DNA of 64,000 bases from an uncultured Erythrobacter sp. GTDB taxonomy: Bacteria > Pseudomonadota > Alphaproteobacteria > Sphingomonadales > Sphingomonadaceae. The position numbers were made by a program, and so were the translations under genes. This document shows, piece by piece, positions 34,675-44,616 of this stretch (positions within the stretch are counted from its first letter, which is position 1; each line of letters opens with the position of its first letter). The notes under the pieces are model-generated. The model was not told the DNA's origin, made no database searches, and saw only the letters and a program-made list of their open reading frames with translations. The stretch covers positions 310,001 through 374,000 of the forward strand of contig CANNCZ010000001.1 of NCBI GenBank assembly GCA_947503275.1, given 5' to 3'.

Positions 34675-35912
34675 GCTTGCAGGAGTTCAGGCAAATCGCC
34701 TGAGACACCGCGCGCCTCATCCATAAAGAACCCTTTGAGCATCGGCGTGCGCTGAACCGCTGTCATGCCGAGCCGCCGCACGACGCTGGCCGTTTTGCCG
34801 GACACGCCGAACAACCGCGTCAGTCCATCTGTGGCGAGCGCGACCATAAAGCTGTCTAGCCCGCGCCAGTTCTCGTAGCGTTTCAGCAATTGCGCATCGC
34901 CCGGATCCAGTCCGATCCGCGCGCCGTCGCGCAGCACTTCGACCAGCGCTCCGACATCGCGAATGCCGAGGTTCAATCCCTGTCCCGCAATGGGGTGAAT
35001 GCCATGCGCCGCATCACCGATCAGCGCGAGCCGCTCATCCGTAATCTTGGCCGTGTGGTGAAAGCCCAGTGGCCAGCTTGAGCGCATGCCTACGCTGGTA
35101 ATGTTGCCCAGATGATCGCCCATGCGCTTTTGCACCTCGGCCATAAATGCACGGTCGCATAGCTTGGTGACAGCTTTCCCGTCTTGCTCCGATACGGTCC
35201 AAACCAGCGAGGATCGATGCGTGCCATCGGCATCATCATTCAGCGGCAGCAGAGCGAATGGTCCAGCGGGATAGAAGATTTCCCAAGCGACATTGTTATG
35301 CGGTTTCGAATGGGTCAGCCCGGCGATCACAGCGCGGTGTTTGTAATCCCATTTCGCCAAACTGATCCCGGCGCCATCTCGGGTCGGGGATTGGCGACCT
35401 TCGGCGGCTACCATCAATCGGCCTTTCAACTTTCGTCCATCTGCGAGAACCGCGGCAACGCCATATTCGCTGCGCTGGCGTTCGGTTATCTCGGCCTTGG
35501 ATGCCCAATTGATGAGCGGCTCGTCCGCTGCGGCCTCGAACAGAGCGAGGCGCAGGCGGCGATTTGGGAACATGCGTCCTAATGTGCCTTCATCTGACGC
35601 TGGCGTGAAATCGAGCCTGCCGGGGCGGTTTTGATCGGTTACGGCGATGCTCGCAATGTCGCAGGCGAACGGCTCCAACCCATCGGCAATCCCAATGTTT
35701 GAGAACAGGTGCCAGCTGGCAGTGGAAATCGCAGTGGCGCGGTCGTCAAAGCCTTCTTTGGTCAATTCCGCCGGATCTGCGCGGTCGATCACATGGCTCG
35801 TCATCCCCTGTTTTGCAGCCGCCAGCGCCAGTGTCATGCCGACCAATCCCCCGCCAAGGATCAAGAGATCGCGGGTTTCGCCATCAGCCTTTGAAACGTC
35901 GCCTTGAGCCAT
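34671..35912 (-). CDS. UbiH/UbiF/Coq6-family FAD monooxygenase
   Basis: A 413-residue flavoprotein that hydroxylates the aromatic ring during ubiquinone synthesis. The FAD-binding GGGLVGMTLALAAA lies near residues 20-33, followed by DRADPAELT and the DDRATAIS segment typical of UbiH-like enzymes. GDAAHGIHPIAGQGLN (about 305-320) is the second FAD motif. Which ring position it acts on cannot be assigned. It is divergent from dsbD with 64 bases between starts and overlaps the Mic60-like gene tail-to-tail by four bases. Confidence 0.92.
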   Translation of the reverse strand: MAQGDVSKADGETRDLLILGGGLVGMTLALAAAKQGMTSHVIDRADPAELTKEGFDDRATAISTASWHLFSNIGIADGLEPFACDIASIAVTDQNRPGRLDFTPASDEGTLGRMFPNRRLRLALFEAAADEPLINWASKAEITERQRSEYGVAAVLADGRKLKGRLMVAAEGRQSPTRDGAGISLAKWDYKHRAVIAGLTHSKPHNNVAWEIFYPAGPFALLPLNDDADGTHRSSLVWTVSEQDGKAVTKLCDRAFMAEVQKRMGDHLGNITSVGMRSSWPLGFHHTAKITDERLALIGDAAHGIHPIAGQGLNLGIRDVGALVEVLRDGARIGLDPGDAQLLKRYENWRGLDSFMVALATDGLTRLFGVSGKTASVVRRLGMTAVQRTPMLKGFFMDEARGVSGDLPELLQA

Positions 35913-35976
35913 TTGTACTTGAACCCTTCAACCAGTCTTTGCGCAGCGCATCATGGCCCGCTAGAGCGCTCCTACC

Positions 35977-38067
35977 GTGATCGAGAGACAAGAGGCAAGA
36001 TTGTTCGCTGCATCCCGTTTTGCACCTGCTGCATGGGTGGCCTTTGCCTTTGCGCTGCTGGCGACGCTTTCACTCGCGGTGCCTGCCAACGCGCAGGAAC
36101 GCGAGGCCCGCTATGGCGATGACAACATTGCAGTCGAATTGGTCGCCGATGGCATGCCGAGGGGCGGCGAGGAGTGGATGCTTGCCCTGCGTTTTACGCC
36201 CAGCGCACCCGAATGGCATGGCTATTGGTCGAACCCCGGTGATGCGGGGCTCGGGATGGTGGTTGAGCTTGATCTGCCAGAGGGCTGGGTCATGGGTGAG
36301 GCGCTTTATCCAGTGCCACAGACGCTGTTGATCTCAGGGTTGATGAACCACATTTATGAGGGGGAATACTCCGTCCTGATCCCCGTCACCGTGCCTGAAG
36401 GTGCCGTGATTGAGGGACTGCCGCAGATTGGCGGATTTGCCGAGTATCTTGCCTGCACCGATCAGATCTGCGTGCCGCAGGATGCGGTTTTGAGCGCGGG
36501 ACAGGGTGGTGATTTTAGTCGCTGGCGGGCGGAGATCGCGCCTGCTTTGGATGCAGGCGCTTCGTTTGAGTTGAGCAGCACCAATTTGCGCCTGTCCATT
36601 CCTTTGCCTGCGTCAGTCGATCTCGCCGCGCCGCATGTCTTCATCGCCAATGAGCGGTTGGTGGACTACGCCGCGGTTCAAACATTCCGACGCGATGGCG
36701 ATGTGCTGATCGTGGAAATACCACTTAGTGAATATCGCGCAGACGATCCCAGCGCCATCGGTGGGATGCTGTCTTTCGGTGAGAAGGCAGGGGTCGAATT
36801 TGGAGCGATTCCCGGAAATGTGCCGACCGGCGGCGCGATGATCGCAGGGCCGGTGGGCATCGATACACCGCCGCTTTGGACACTGATATTCGGCGCGCTT
36901 ATCGGCGGCCTCATCCTCAACATCATGCCCTGCGTCTTCCCCATTCTCAGCCTCAAAGCCATGGCTCTGGTGCGTGCAGGCGGCAGCGAAGCCGAAGCGC
37001 GGGTTGAGGGGATCGCCTATACCACAGGCGTGGTGCTAGCATGCATTGCGCTGGGCGGTGTCATGCTGGCCTTGCGCGCGGCGGGTGAGCAGGTCGGATG
37101 GGCATTTCAGCTGCAAAGCCCTAGCGTCGTTATCGTACTTATGGTGCTTGCCGCCGCAATCACCGCTAATTTCGCTGGACTGTTTGAGCTGCCCAGCATC
37201 GATACAGGCTATGGCGCGCGCAAAGGCGCAGGGGGAGCATTCGCAACAGGTCTTCTCGCCGCGGTCGCCGCAACGCCGTGCACCGGACCGTTCATGGCAG
37301 CCGCCTTGGGGGCGGCTTTGCTCCTACCTGTGCCGCAAGCTTTGTTGTTGTTCGCAATGTTGGGGCTGGGGCTGGCGTTGCCATTTTTGGCGCTGGGTTT
37401 TGTGCCAGAATTGCGGCGGATGCTGCCCAAACCGGGCGCGTGGATGGAGCGGTTTCGCCGGATCATGGCGATCCCTATGGGGCTCACCACGCTGGCGCTG
37501 ATCTGGCTGATGGTTCAATTGGGCGGACGCGGCTTTGCGATGTTTGCGCTGGTCATGCTGTTCGGAGTTTTGCTTGCATTCGCAGTGGTCGGACGGTTGC
37601 AGCGCGCGGGCAAAATGGCTTGGCCCGCCTTTGGTCTAGTCGCGGCGCCTTTTCTGATATTCGGGTCGTTCTCGCTCCCTTACAGCTATGAGCAAGGTGG
37701 CGGGCGGGTGGCCAGCGAAAGCGTCCTCAACCCCAAAGAATTCAGCCGTAACGCCTTGGCCGAGGCGCGCGCGTCAGGTCAGCCTGTGTTCGTGTGGTTC
37801 ACCGCCGATTGGTGTGTCACATGCAAGGTCAATGAAGGGGTCGCCATAGAGCGCGATGCGACCGCGGAGGCCTTCGAACAAGCAGGCGTCATCGCAATAG
37901 TCGGCGATTGGACCGTGCGCGATGAGGAAATCACGCAATTCCTGACTGAGCAGGGCGCAGCGGGCGTGCCGCTTTACCTTTGGTATGAGCCTGGTGAAGA
38001 GCCTGAGCAGATGCCACAAGTGCTGACTTCTGACATGCTCACAGAGCGTGCTTCACGGGATAGATGA
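35977..38067 (+). CDS. dsbD: Thiol:disulfide interchange protein DsbD/ScsB-like
   Basis: A 696-residue inner-membrane protein that carries electrons from cytosolic thioredoxin to periplasmic thiol proteins. It has a signal peptide (cleavage near ANAQ, residue 40) and an N-terminal periplasmic domain with CTDQICVPQ. The CcdA-like eight-helix core follows, with the redox cysteines in IMPCVFPILS and ATPCTGPFM. A C-terminal thioredoxin-like domain carries FTADWCVTCKVNE. The start is a GTG. The last 15 bases overlap the end of the convergent lipoprotein gene. Confidence 0.93.
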   Translation: MIERQEARLFAASRFAPAAWVAFAFALLATLSLAVPANAQEREARYGDDNIAVELVADGMPRGGEEWMLALRFTPSAPEWHGYWSNPGDAGLGMVVELDLPEGWVMGEALYPVPQTLLISGLMNHIYEGEYSVLIPVTVPEGAVIEGLPQIGGFAEYLACTDQICVPQDAVLSAGQGGDFSRWRAEIAPALDAGASFELSSTNLRLSIPLPASVDLAAPHVFIANERLVDYAAVQTFRRDGDVLIVEIPLSEYRADDPSAIGGMLSFGEKAGVEFGAIPGNVPTGGAMIAGPVGIDTPPLWTLIFGALIGGLILNIMPCVFPILSLKAMALVRAGGSEAEARVEGIAYTTGVVLACIALGGVMLALRAAGEQVGWAFQLQSPSVVIVLMVLAAAITANFAGLFELPSIDTGYGARKGAGGAFATGLLAAVAATPCTGPFMAAALGAALLLPVPQALLLFAMLGLGLALPFLALGFVPELRRMLPKPGAWMERFRRIMAIPMGLTTLALIWLMVQLGGRGFAMFALVMLFGVLLAFAVVGRLQRAGKMAWPAFGLVAAPFLIFGSFSLPYSYEQGGGRVASESVLNPKEFSRNALAEARASGQPVFVWFTADWCVTCKVNEGVAIERDATAEAFEQAGVIAIVGDWTVRDEEITQFLTEQGAAGVPLYLWYEPGEEPEQMPQVLTSDMLTERASRDR

Positions 38068-38718
38068 TGGCTCTGCCTCTGGCTGCTCTTCGCCAGTCTC
38101 TGCATCGAAAACAGCATCTTCTACCGGAGTGGGAATCAACGGCTCACCCGTCCGGCAGGCCTCAATCAATTCACCGGGTAAAGTGCTGGGATTGAGTGTA
38201 ACCATGCCCGCACCAGGAACCGTCACCGTCAACTGACGCGGCCCGGCCAGCGGCTCCCACTGGATTGCGGCGGCTTGCAAATCGCCCTGCCAAAATGTGC
38301 GCCCGCCCATATCGCGTGCATCGACCGCAATCCGCCCGATATGCCCATTACCAACCAGTGCGAGCAGCGCACCAGCCCCTTCATCAGCTGGGGACAGCCG
38401 GGTGATGCGGAGCGTGGGGAGCTCGCCGGTTTCCTCGCTACATTCAAGCGCCGCCAGAGCAGGTTCCCCCGGAACGCCATAGATCATCCGCTGCTCCGCC
38501 TGAGTTGAAAGCGCCCACACCGCGCCTTCCGTTTCAGGCGAGGGCAAGGGATCAGAGGCGAAAGTCGGTGCAGCCTGCGGCATATCGCGCGCAAGGTCTG
38601 CATCGGTCGGCGGCGGCTTGCAGGCGGCAAGCAAACCAAGCAGTGCGATGCCTATAAGACTGGCACTTTGCTCCTTTCGTCTATGGGGCGAGGTCGACAA
38701 CGAAGATGCTTCCTTCAT
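38053..38718 (-). CDS. Hypothetical lipoprotein
   Basis: A 221-residue protein with a basic n-region (HRRKEQS) and lipobox ALLGLLAAC. The mature part resembles a small beta-rich domain: WALSTQAEQRMIYGVPGEPALAALEC, GHIGRIAVDARDMGG. An acidic tail with EEQPEAEP closes it. ATG 38718 lies within the last codons of the upstream lipoprotein gene, a 38-base overlap in a different frame. An AAGGAG sits after that gene's stop but no start codon in the right frame follows it, so start choice is uncertain. No family is recognised. Confidence 0.65.
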   Translation of the reverse strand: MKEASSLSTSPHRRKEQSASLIGIALLGLLAACKPPPTDADLARDMPQAAPTFASDPLPSPETEGAVWALSTQAEQRMIYGVPGEPALAALECSEETGELPTLRITRLSPADEGAGALLALVGNGHIGRIAVDARDMGGRTFWQGDLQAAAIQWEPLAGPRQLTVTVPGAGMVTLNPSTLPGELIEACRTGEPLIPTPVEDAVFDAETGEEQPEAEPSSIP

Positions 38719-40156
38719 CATCAAGCATATAGATCGGATTTGCGTTTCCGACATCAAAATCGCCATCATCCATCGAAACAATTGGGCGATTGCCAAGACC
38801 AGCTGTGCGGAAATCAAGGTTCCGATTTTCGACTGGCTCGCCATTCGCGTTTGGTGTGCCGAGGGTGAAGATATTGCCTAGACTATCGCTCACGACAAGC
38901 AGGCCAAACCATCCCTGCCCTTGCAGGCTATCCGATCCTGCGACCCACGGACCCGGTCCACCCTGAGCCCGCTCTTGCGTCGCAACCGGTGCAATTCGCT
39001 CGCCGGTCAATGTGCCGGTGAACGATCCCGGCGCGGTCCCGTCAAATCCAGGCCATTCGAAGTTTGCATTGGATTGACTGATCGCGAAATCAGCAGTGTT
39101 GAACTCATTGAACAGCTCACCCCGATCAATCACAGAGCTAGCAGCGAGGTTGTTGCTCGAAAACAGGCGTGGATCTCTTAGCCCAATCCCCACCGTGGAC
39201 GGGGTAACACTGAAAGACGCCTGATCCGTTGGATCACCGCTCCCAATCATCATCAAAAGATTGCCGCGAATGTCATTTCGGTCCTGCGCAAGTGACGGCA
39301 TGCCGCCATCGCTGATGGCGATCAGCGGGTTGTTCCCGCGCAGACCGAGAGATGCGATCACAGCGCCACCGGGTTGGGCAATCCAAAGAATGCGGGAATC
39401 CGCAGTGAGCGCGTTCACATAATGCAGTGCCAGTATTGTACTCGAAGTTCGAGTGAGGACGAAAAAATTATTGTCTCGAAAGTCCAGTCCGTCGACTGCG
39501 ATACCCAAAAGTTCGGTGTCTGAAGCGCCAGTTACTCCGCTCAGAGCCGAACTGATCGTTGCTCCAGTGCTGGCATTGATCCGAAAAACCCGGCCATCCG
39601 GCATAACTACCAGCAGCTCATTCGTTTCGTCGACGTAGTGAATGACACCAGACCCGAGTCCACCTGCGCCATCATTTAGATTGCTAACAAGGCGATTGAC
39701 CGTCAGCCCTTCGAGTGAATTCGTGACTTCGACCCGAACGGTTTGCGTAACAGAGGCGGTTCCGTCGCTTACAGTGACATCGACTTCGTAGATGTTGTCG
39801 CCATCTGCATCGCGCGGTGTTTCAAAGCTCGGGGCGTTCTCAAACGCGAGCGCACCCTCTTGAGCGTTGAAGATAAACAGTCCGCCATCTTTGGTGCCGG
39901 ATATTCCGAAGGTTAGCGCATCGCCATCCGCGTCGCTGGCGGCCAACTGCACGATTGTTTCAGGTGCAGCCAGAATGAATTGTTCTTCAAAAGTGAACGA
40001 AGTGCCAGATGTAAAGTTTGGCGCAGAATTGGTAGGAACGCCTCCGCCACCTCCGCCTGCAGTGCCGCCACCGGAATTGCTGCCAGACCCACCGCTGCCG
40101 CATGCCGCAAGCAAGAATAACGGTGCAATTGCGGCAGTAAGTCGAGTGATTTTCAT
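38681..40156 (-). CDS. Lipoprotein with cadherin-like domain and beta-propeller-like region
   Basis: A 491-residue lipoprotein (lipobox LFLLAACG, Cys19) with a Gly/Ser-rich spacer and a cadherin-like domain (about 45-150: SAPNFTSGTSFTFEEQF, ASDADGDALTFGISG, RDADGDNIYEVDVTVSDG). A C-terminal region of about 330 residues resembles the six-bladed propeller of soluble PQQ glucose/sorbosone dehydrogenases (NLNDGAGGLGSGVI, NNPLIAISDGG, RNDIRGNLLMMI, ANFEWPGFDG). The Asp-rich loops suggest calcium binding. Catalytic residues cannot be confirmed by eye. It overlaps the downstream lipoprotein gene and is probably co-transcribed with it. Confidence 0.78.
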   Translation of the reverse strand: MKITRLTAAIAPLFLLAACGSGGSGSNSGGGTAGGGGGGVPTNSAPNFTSGTSFTFEEQFILAAPETIVQLAASDADGDALTFGISGTKDGGLFIFNAQEGALAFENAPSFETPRDADGDNIYEVDVTVSDGTASVTQTVRVEVTNSLEGLTVNRLVSNLNDGAGGLGSGVIHYVDETNELLVVMPDGRVFRINASTGATISSALSGVTGASDTELLGIAVDGLDFRDNNFFVLTRTSSTILALHYVNALTADSRILWIAQPGGAVIASLGLRGNNPLIAISDGGMPSLAQDRNDIRGNLLMMIGSGDPTDQASFSVTPSTVGIGLRDPRLFSSNNLAASSVIDRGELFNEFNTADFAISQSNANFEWPGFDGTAPGSFTGTLTGERIAPVATQERAQGGPGPWVAGSDSLQGQGWFGLLVVSDSLGNIFTLGTPNANGEPVENRNLDFRTAGLGNRPIVSMDDGDFDVGNANPIYMLDDEGSIFVVDLAP

Positions 40157-40248
40157 GAAGCGCCCCTAGAGATTAGTAAGCGCAATTCACACCTCAAGAC
40201 TATACGAAGTCAAGAGTTCACCAGACACTCTTTCACTGAAATTTGACT

Positions 40249-42444
40249 TTACGGTTTTCCGCCCATAAATTTTGTGCGTTTCTTGCCATAGCGGGTCTTG
40301 CGCGTGCCTGGTCTGCCTGCATCGGAGCGACCCACTTTGGGTGCCTTCTTCTCCGGATCGGGCAAGCCCAACTCGTCATTTTCCAAGCGCCGGATTTCAT
40401 CGCGCAATCGGCCTGCTTCCTCAAATTCGAGGTTCGCTGCGGCATCACGCATGCGTTTTTCGAGATCCTCGATATAGCTGCGCAGATTGTGGCCAACCAT
40501 ATTGTTGACCTCTTCATCGCCAGTATCGACCGTGACCCCGTCCTGAGACGCAGTGTGGGCAACAATATCGGCAATGTCCCGCTTAATTGTTGTTGGCGTG
40601 ATGCCGTGTTCTAGGTTGTATGCTTCCTGCTTTTCGCGGCGGCGATCGGTTTCTGCCATCGCGCGTTCCATGCTGCCGGTGATGCGGTCGGCGTAGAGAA
40701 TTACGCGTCCATCGACATTACGCGCCGCGCGGCCAATTGTTTGGACGAGCGATGTCTCTGAGCGCAGGAAGCCTTCCTTGTCCGCGTCCAAAATCGCGAC
40801 CAGCCCACATTCGGGAATATCCAGTCCCTCACGCAGCAAGTTGATGCCGATCAGCACGTCATAAACGCCCATGCGAAGGTCACGGATCAGCTCAATCCGC
40901 TCCAGCGTCTCAACATCAGAGTGCATATACCGTACGCGTACGCCCGCCTCATGCATAAATTCGGTGAGGTCTTCGGCCATGCGTTTGGTCAAGGTTGTGA
41001 CGAGCGTGCGGTATCCCTTGGCCGCGACCGCTTTGCATTCCACGATGCAGTCTTGCACTTGATCTTCGACCGGGCGGATTTCGACGGGTGGGTCGATCAG
41101 GCCGGTGGGTCGGATAACTTGTTCGGCGAAGACGCCGCCAGTTTGCTCCATCTCCCAATTGCCGGGCGTTGCGCTGACGGCGAAGGTTTGCGGGCGCATC
41201 GCGTCCCATTCGTTGAAGCGCAGTGGACGGTTGTCGATGCAGGACGGCAAGCGAAAACCGTATTCAGCGAGCGTAATTTTACGGCGGTGATCCCCGCGCG
41301 CCATTGCGCCGATTTGCGGCACGGTCTGGTGGCTCTCATCAACAAACAGCAGCGCGTTTTCGGGCAGGTATTCAAACAAAGTAGGCGGCGGCTCACCCGG
41401 CAAACGACCGGTGAGGAAGCGGGAGTAATTCTCAATCCCCGCGCAGCTTCCCGTTGCCTGAATCATCTCCAGATCAAACCGGGTGCGCTGTTCCAACCGC
41501 TGATGCTCCAGCAGCTTGCCCTCTTCTTCTAATTCCTTGAGACGGTGTTCCAGCTCAAATTTGATCGCATCCATCGCCTGTTTCATGGTCGGGCCGGGCG
41601 TCACATAGTGCGAGTTGGCATAGACCCGAACCGTATCGAGCGAGGCGCCCTTTTTGCCGGTCAATGGATCAAATTCCGCAATCTCTTCAATCTCATCGCC
41701 GAAAAAGCTGATGCGCCATGCCATGTCTTCATAATGGCTGGGGAACAGTTCCAGATTGTCCCCGCGCACACGAAAACATCCGCGCGCAAAGGCTGTGTCG
41801 TTGCGTTTGTATTGGAGCGCGACGAGCTTTCGGATCAGCTCGCGCTGGTCGACCGAAGCCCCTTTCTTGATGTCGAAAATCATCGCCGAATATGTCTCAA
41901 CCGAGCCGATGCCATAAAGGCATGAGACAGAGGCAACGATGATCACATCGTCCCGTTCGAGCAGCGACCGCGTTGCCGAATGGCGCATTCGGTCAATCGC
42001 TTCGTTCACGCTTGACTCTTTCTCAATGTAAGTGTCGGAGCGCGGGACATAGGCCTCGGGCTGGTAATAGTCGTAATAGCTGACGAAATACTCGACTGCA
42101 TTGTTGGGGAAGAAGCTTTTGAACTCGCCATACAACTGCGCAGCGAGGATCTTGTTCGGGGCCAGGACGAGGGCAGGGCGCTGCACTGTCTCGATGACTT
42201 TGGCCATGGTGAAGGTCTTACCCGACCCTGTGACGCCCAACAGCGTCTGCGTCTTATCATCCGCCTCTATTCCCGCGACCAGTTCGGCAATCGCGGTTGG
42301 CTGATCGCCTGCGGGCTCATAGTCGGAGACGAGCTCGAACGGTTTGCCCGGCATGGATTTCTCGGGGCGTTCGGGACGGTGCGGGGTGAATTCATCACCC
42401 GTTTCAGGCTCCTGAAGCCCGCGCCTAATGATAAGTTCTGACAT
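40249..42444 (-). CDS. uvrB: Excinuclease ABC subunit B
   Basis: A 731-residue DNA-damage recognition helicase-like protein of nucleotide excision repair. Walker A is GVTGSGKT at residues 70-77. The beta-hairpin that inserts between DNA strands is [12 protein letters not shown]. The DEAD-like box is LFVDESH, the helicase C-terminal motif is QTIGRAARN, and the UvrC-binding coiled coil ([20 protein letters not shown]) is near the end. A basic tail follows. There is a slightly extended N-terminus of about 30 residues before the canonical [16 protein letters not shown]. It is divergent from the DUF3617 pair. Confidence 0.98.
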   Translation of the reverse strand: MSELIIRRGLQEPETGDEFTPHRPERPEKSMPGKPFELVSDYEPAGDQPTAIAELVAGIEADDKTQTLLGVTGSGKTFTMAKVIETVQRPALVLAPNKILAAQLYGEFKSFFPNNAVEYFVSYYDYYQPEAYVPRSDTYIEKESSVNEAIDRMRHSATRSLLERDDVIIVASVSCLYGIGSVETYSAMIFDIKKGASVDQRELIRKLVALQYKRNDTAFARGCFRVRGDNLELFPSHYEDMAWRISFFGDEIEEIAEFDPLTGKKGASLDTVRVYANSHYVTPGPTMKQAMDAIKFELEHRLKELEEEGKLLEHQRLEQRTRFDLEMIQATGSCAGIENYSRFLTGRLPGEPPPTLFEYLPENALLFVDESHQTVPQIGAMARGDHRRKITLAEYGFRLPSCIDNRPLRFNEWDAMRPQTFAVSATPGNWEMEQTGGVFAEQVIRPTGLIDPPVEIRPVEDQVQDCIVECKAVAAKGYRTLVTTLTKRMAEDLTEFMHEAGVRVRYMHSDVETLERIELIRDLRMGVYDVLIGINLLREGLDIPECGLVAILDADKEGFLRSETSLVQTIGRAARNVDGRVILYADRITGSMERAMAETDRRREKQEAYNLEHGITPTTIKRDIADIVAHTASQDGVTVDTGDEEVNNMVGHNLRSYIEDLEKRMRDAAANLEFEEAGRLRDEIRRLENDELGLPDPEKKAPKVGRSDAGRPGTRKTRYGKKRTKFMGGKP

Positions 42445-42559
42445 GGTAAGAGATATGCGCGCCCAAGGCTCGGTTGTGAAGTGGCAGTTACACCTCTAGT
42501 TTGCTTGAAAGAACAAAGTGTCGCATCGAATCGATCTTGACGTTTGGAGGATATATAGA

Positions 42560-43054
42560 ATGCGAACTTTGGTTTTGGGTTCAGCGGCACTGATTGCCGC
42601 TGTTGCAGGAGCAGGCGTTGCGACAGGCAACCTTTCCGCTCAGGTCATTGAAGATGAAATGCGCCCGATGAGCGGCCAGTATCAGTCCAACATTTCTCTC
42701 ATCTCGGTCAACTTGCCAGATGCACCTCCACAGGTGGCGAATATGATGGGTCAGGTGATGAACCGCGATTTTGACTACTGCCTGTCCGAGGAAGACATCG
42801 CGGAAGGCTATCGTTCAACAATGAATCGGTCGCAGCAGGGCGATTGTTCATACCAGCGGTTTCGCGCTGTTGATGGTGAGATTGACGCAGAGATGGTCTG
42901 CAATGTCGATGGGCGGCAAATGAACATGTCGATGCAGGGTACTGGGTCTCCGACATCCTCTGATATTACAATGACTATGTCGGGTGATTTCGGCATTGGT
43001 CCGGGGACAGTGACGATGCGTGTGGTTCAGCAACGCACAGGCGATTGCTCTTAA
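42560..43054 (+). CDS. DUF3617-family exported protein
   Basis: A 164-residue protein with a signal peptide (MRTLVLGSAALIAAVAGAG, cleavage near LSAQ). The DUF3617-type body has a GQYQSNISLISVNLPDAPP opening, a central cysteine pattern (DYCL, GDCSY, MVCN) and a closing RTGDCS. ATG 42560 follows GGAGG. It is a paralogue of the next gene, 32 bases downstream. The function of this family is unknown. Confidence 0.82.
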   Translation: MRTLVLGSAALIAAVAGAGVATGNLSAQVIEDEMRPMSGQYQSNISLISVNLPDAPPQVANMMGQVMNRDFDYCLSEEDIAEGYRSTMNRSQQGDCSYQRFRAVDGEIDAEMVCNVDGRQMNMSMQGTGSPTSSDITMTMSGDFGIGPGTVTMRVVQQRTGDCS

Positions 43055-43086
43055 GTTTTACGAGATTCTTCTGAAAGGGAATAACT

Positions 43087-43638
43087 ATGAGGAACACTAT
43101 TTTGGCCGGTGTGGCTGCACTCTCGCTTACCGCATGTGGAGGCGGCGCGGTTGATGCCGATGCTGATGGCGATGGCGAAGTAACCCAGGCCGAGGCAGAA
43201 GCAGCCGCTGAACAGGTTAGCGATCAGGTAAAGCCGCAGCCGGGCAAATATGCCGCGACGATGTCTTTTGTAAGCGCCGATATCCCTAACGCTCCGCCAG
43301 AAATGCTGGAGATGATGGGCAGCGCGATGGGCAATACCTATGAGTTTTGTATGACGCAGGAAATGGCCGATGAAGGCTATGGCGAAGCGATGAAGGAAAA
43401 TCAGGACGACAGTTGCAAAATCTCCAAACTCACCATGGATGGCGGTGAGATGGATATGGCGATGAGCTGTGAACAAGAGGGCATGGGCGAGGTCACGATT
43501 GCGATGACTGGTACCGTCACTCCAACATCATCCGACCTGACCATGATCAGTGAAGGCACCTTTGGCCCAATGGGCGAAGGCAAGGTCGAAATGAACATCA
43601 AGCAAGAGCGTATCGGCGATTGCGACGCGGGCGAGTAA
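43087..43638 (+). CDS. DUF3617-family lipoprotein with an EF-hand-like loop
   Basis: A 183-residue lipoprotein (lipobox SLTAC, Cys17). Directly after the acylated cysteine lies DADGDGEVTQAE (residues 25-36), a textbook 12-residue EF-hand calcium loop with Asp at positions 1, 3 and 5 and Glu at 12. The rest is a DUF3617 domain paralogous to the preceding gene (PGKYAATMSFVSADIPNAPP, YEFCMT, DSCKIS, GDCDAGE). A strong terminator follows the gene, so the pair forms a bicistronic unit. Confidence 0.82.
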   Translation: MRNTILAGVAALSLTACGGGAVDADADGDGEVTQAEAEAAAEQVSDQVKPQPGKYAATMSFVSADIPNAPPEMLEMMGSAMGNTYEFCMTQEMADEGYGEAMKENQDDSCKISKLTMDGGEMDMAMSCEQEGMGEVTIAMTGTVTPTSSDLTMISEGTFGPMGEGKVEMNIKQERIGDCDAGE

Positions 43639-43654
43639 GCCTGCGATCTGACTT

Positions 43655-43694
43655 AAAAAAGGGCGGGGAAGGGCAGACCTTCACCCGCCCTTTT
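43655..43694 (+). terminator. Strong intrinsic terminator
   Basis: AAAAAAGGGCGGG pairs with CCCGCCCTTTT, and an inner GAAGG/CCTTC extends the stem around GCAGA, followed by a T-rich run. It ends the DUF3617 transcription unit. Confidence 0.92.
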
Positions 43695-43774
43695 CTTATC
43701 CGCTCGCGTTCGTAATTGATACGCGCGCATTCCTTCATCTCGGATTCACCGGGAGCGGCTAATGTAGAGTTCTT

Positions 43775-44551
43775 ATGGCGTCGAACGAATCTCTCCTTGA
43801 TGCATCCAAAGCAGCCCTCGCCGAAAGCGAGCTGGCGCGCCGCATTGAATTGGTTCGCGGTGATTACTCCGAACAAGAGCAGGGTAAACCTGACCTCCTC
43901 CGCTTTTTGGGCGAGTTGGATGTTGTGCTGGAACCGGCGCGACGTCCGTTTCGGCGTCTGGATGTGCCCAAGGCGACTAAGCCCCAGACCATTATCCTAA
44001 TGCCGGGCTTTGCGACGGGTCCCACACGCATGCGCTATATGGCGCGGCGGTTGGAGGAAGCAGGGCACCGCACGAAACGCTGGGGGTTGGGCCGCAACTG
44101 GGGCGTGGCTGAGGCTTCGATGGAGCAGCTAGAGGCGCGCCTGATCGAAGTGAGCGAGAAATATGGAGAGCCGGTTGCGCTCGTTGGGTGGAGTCTTGGC
44201 GGGCTGTATTGCCGAGAGCTGGCAAAGCGGCATCCGGAGCTGATTTCAAAAGTCATCACATTGGGATCGCCCTTTTCCGGCTCGCCGCGTGCCAACAATG
44301 TGTGGCGCGTCTATCAGGCGATTGCTGGGCACCCGGTCGATGCGCCGCCGATGGACGTTGATATCTCAGTTAAACCACCCGTTGAAACCGTCGCTTTCTG
44401 GAGCCCGGGCGATGGCGCTATTGCTCCGCGTTGTGCCGCGGGTCAGCCGGGTGAACGCGACCGCGCTGTGGCGCTTCGCTGCTCGCATGCTGGCTTTACC
44501 TATGCGCCAGAGGCAATTTTGGCGATCCTTCAGGAACTTGATCGCGCCTGA
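43775..44551 (+). CDS. Alpha/beta-hydrolase-fold protein
   Basis: A 258-residue soluble protein. The oxyanion region is ILMPGFATGPTRMRYMA, and the nucleophile elbow GWSLGG contains the catalytic Ser. The later acid and base lie in FWSPGDGAI and the RCSHAGF segment (Asp and His). Arrangement and the LGSPFSGSPRANNVWR segment resemble PGAP1/lipase-like hydrolases. It lies 65 bases upstream of the ATP-grasp gene of the Anbu module and could be co-transcribed. Substrate unknown. Confidence 0.82.
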   Translation: MASNESLLDASKAALAESELARRIELVRGDYSEQEQGKPDLLRFLGELDVVLEPARRPFRRLDVPKATKPQTIILMPGFATGPTRMRYMARRLEEAGHRTKRWGLGRNWGVAEASMEQLEARLIEVSEKYGEPVALVGWSLGGLYCRELAKRHPELISKVITLGSPFSGSPRANNVWRVYQAIAGHPVDAPPMDVDISVKPPVETVAFWSPGDGAIAPRCAAGQPGERDRAVALRCSHAGFTYAPEAILAILQELDRA

Positions 44552-44616
44552 GGCTTTCCTTTTGTGTGCACTGCACTAGGGTGGCGGAGCAATCACTTGG
44601 GGGATCATGCGGGTCT

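Noticed and set aside
42445..42559. LexA (SOS) box upstream of uvrB
   Set aside because: A single GTTC is present but no second GTTC at the seven-base spacing expected in alphaproteobacteria.
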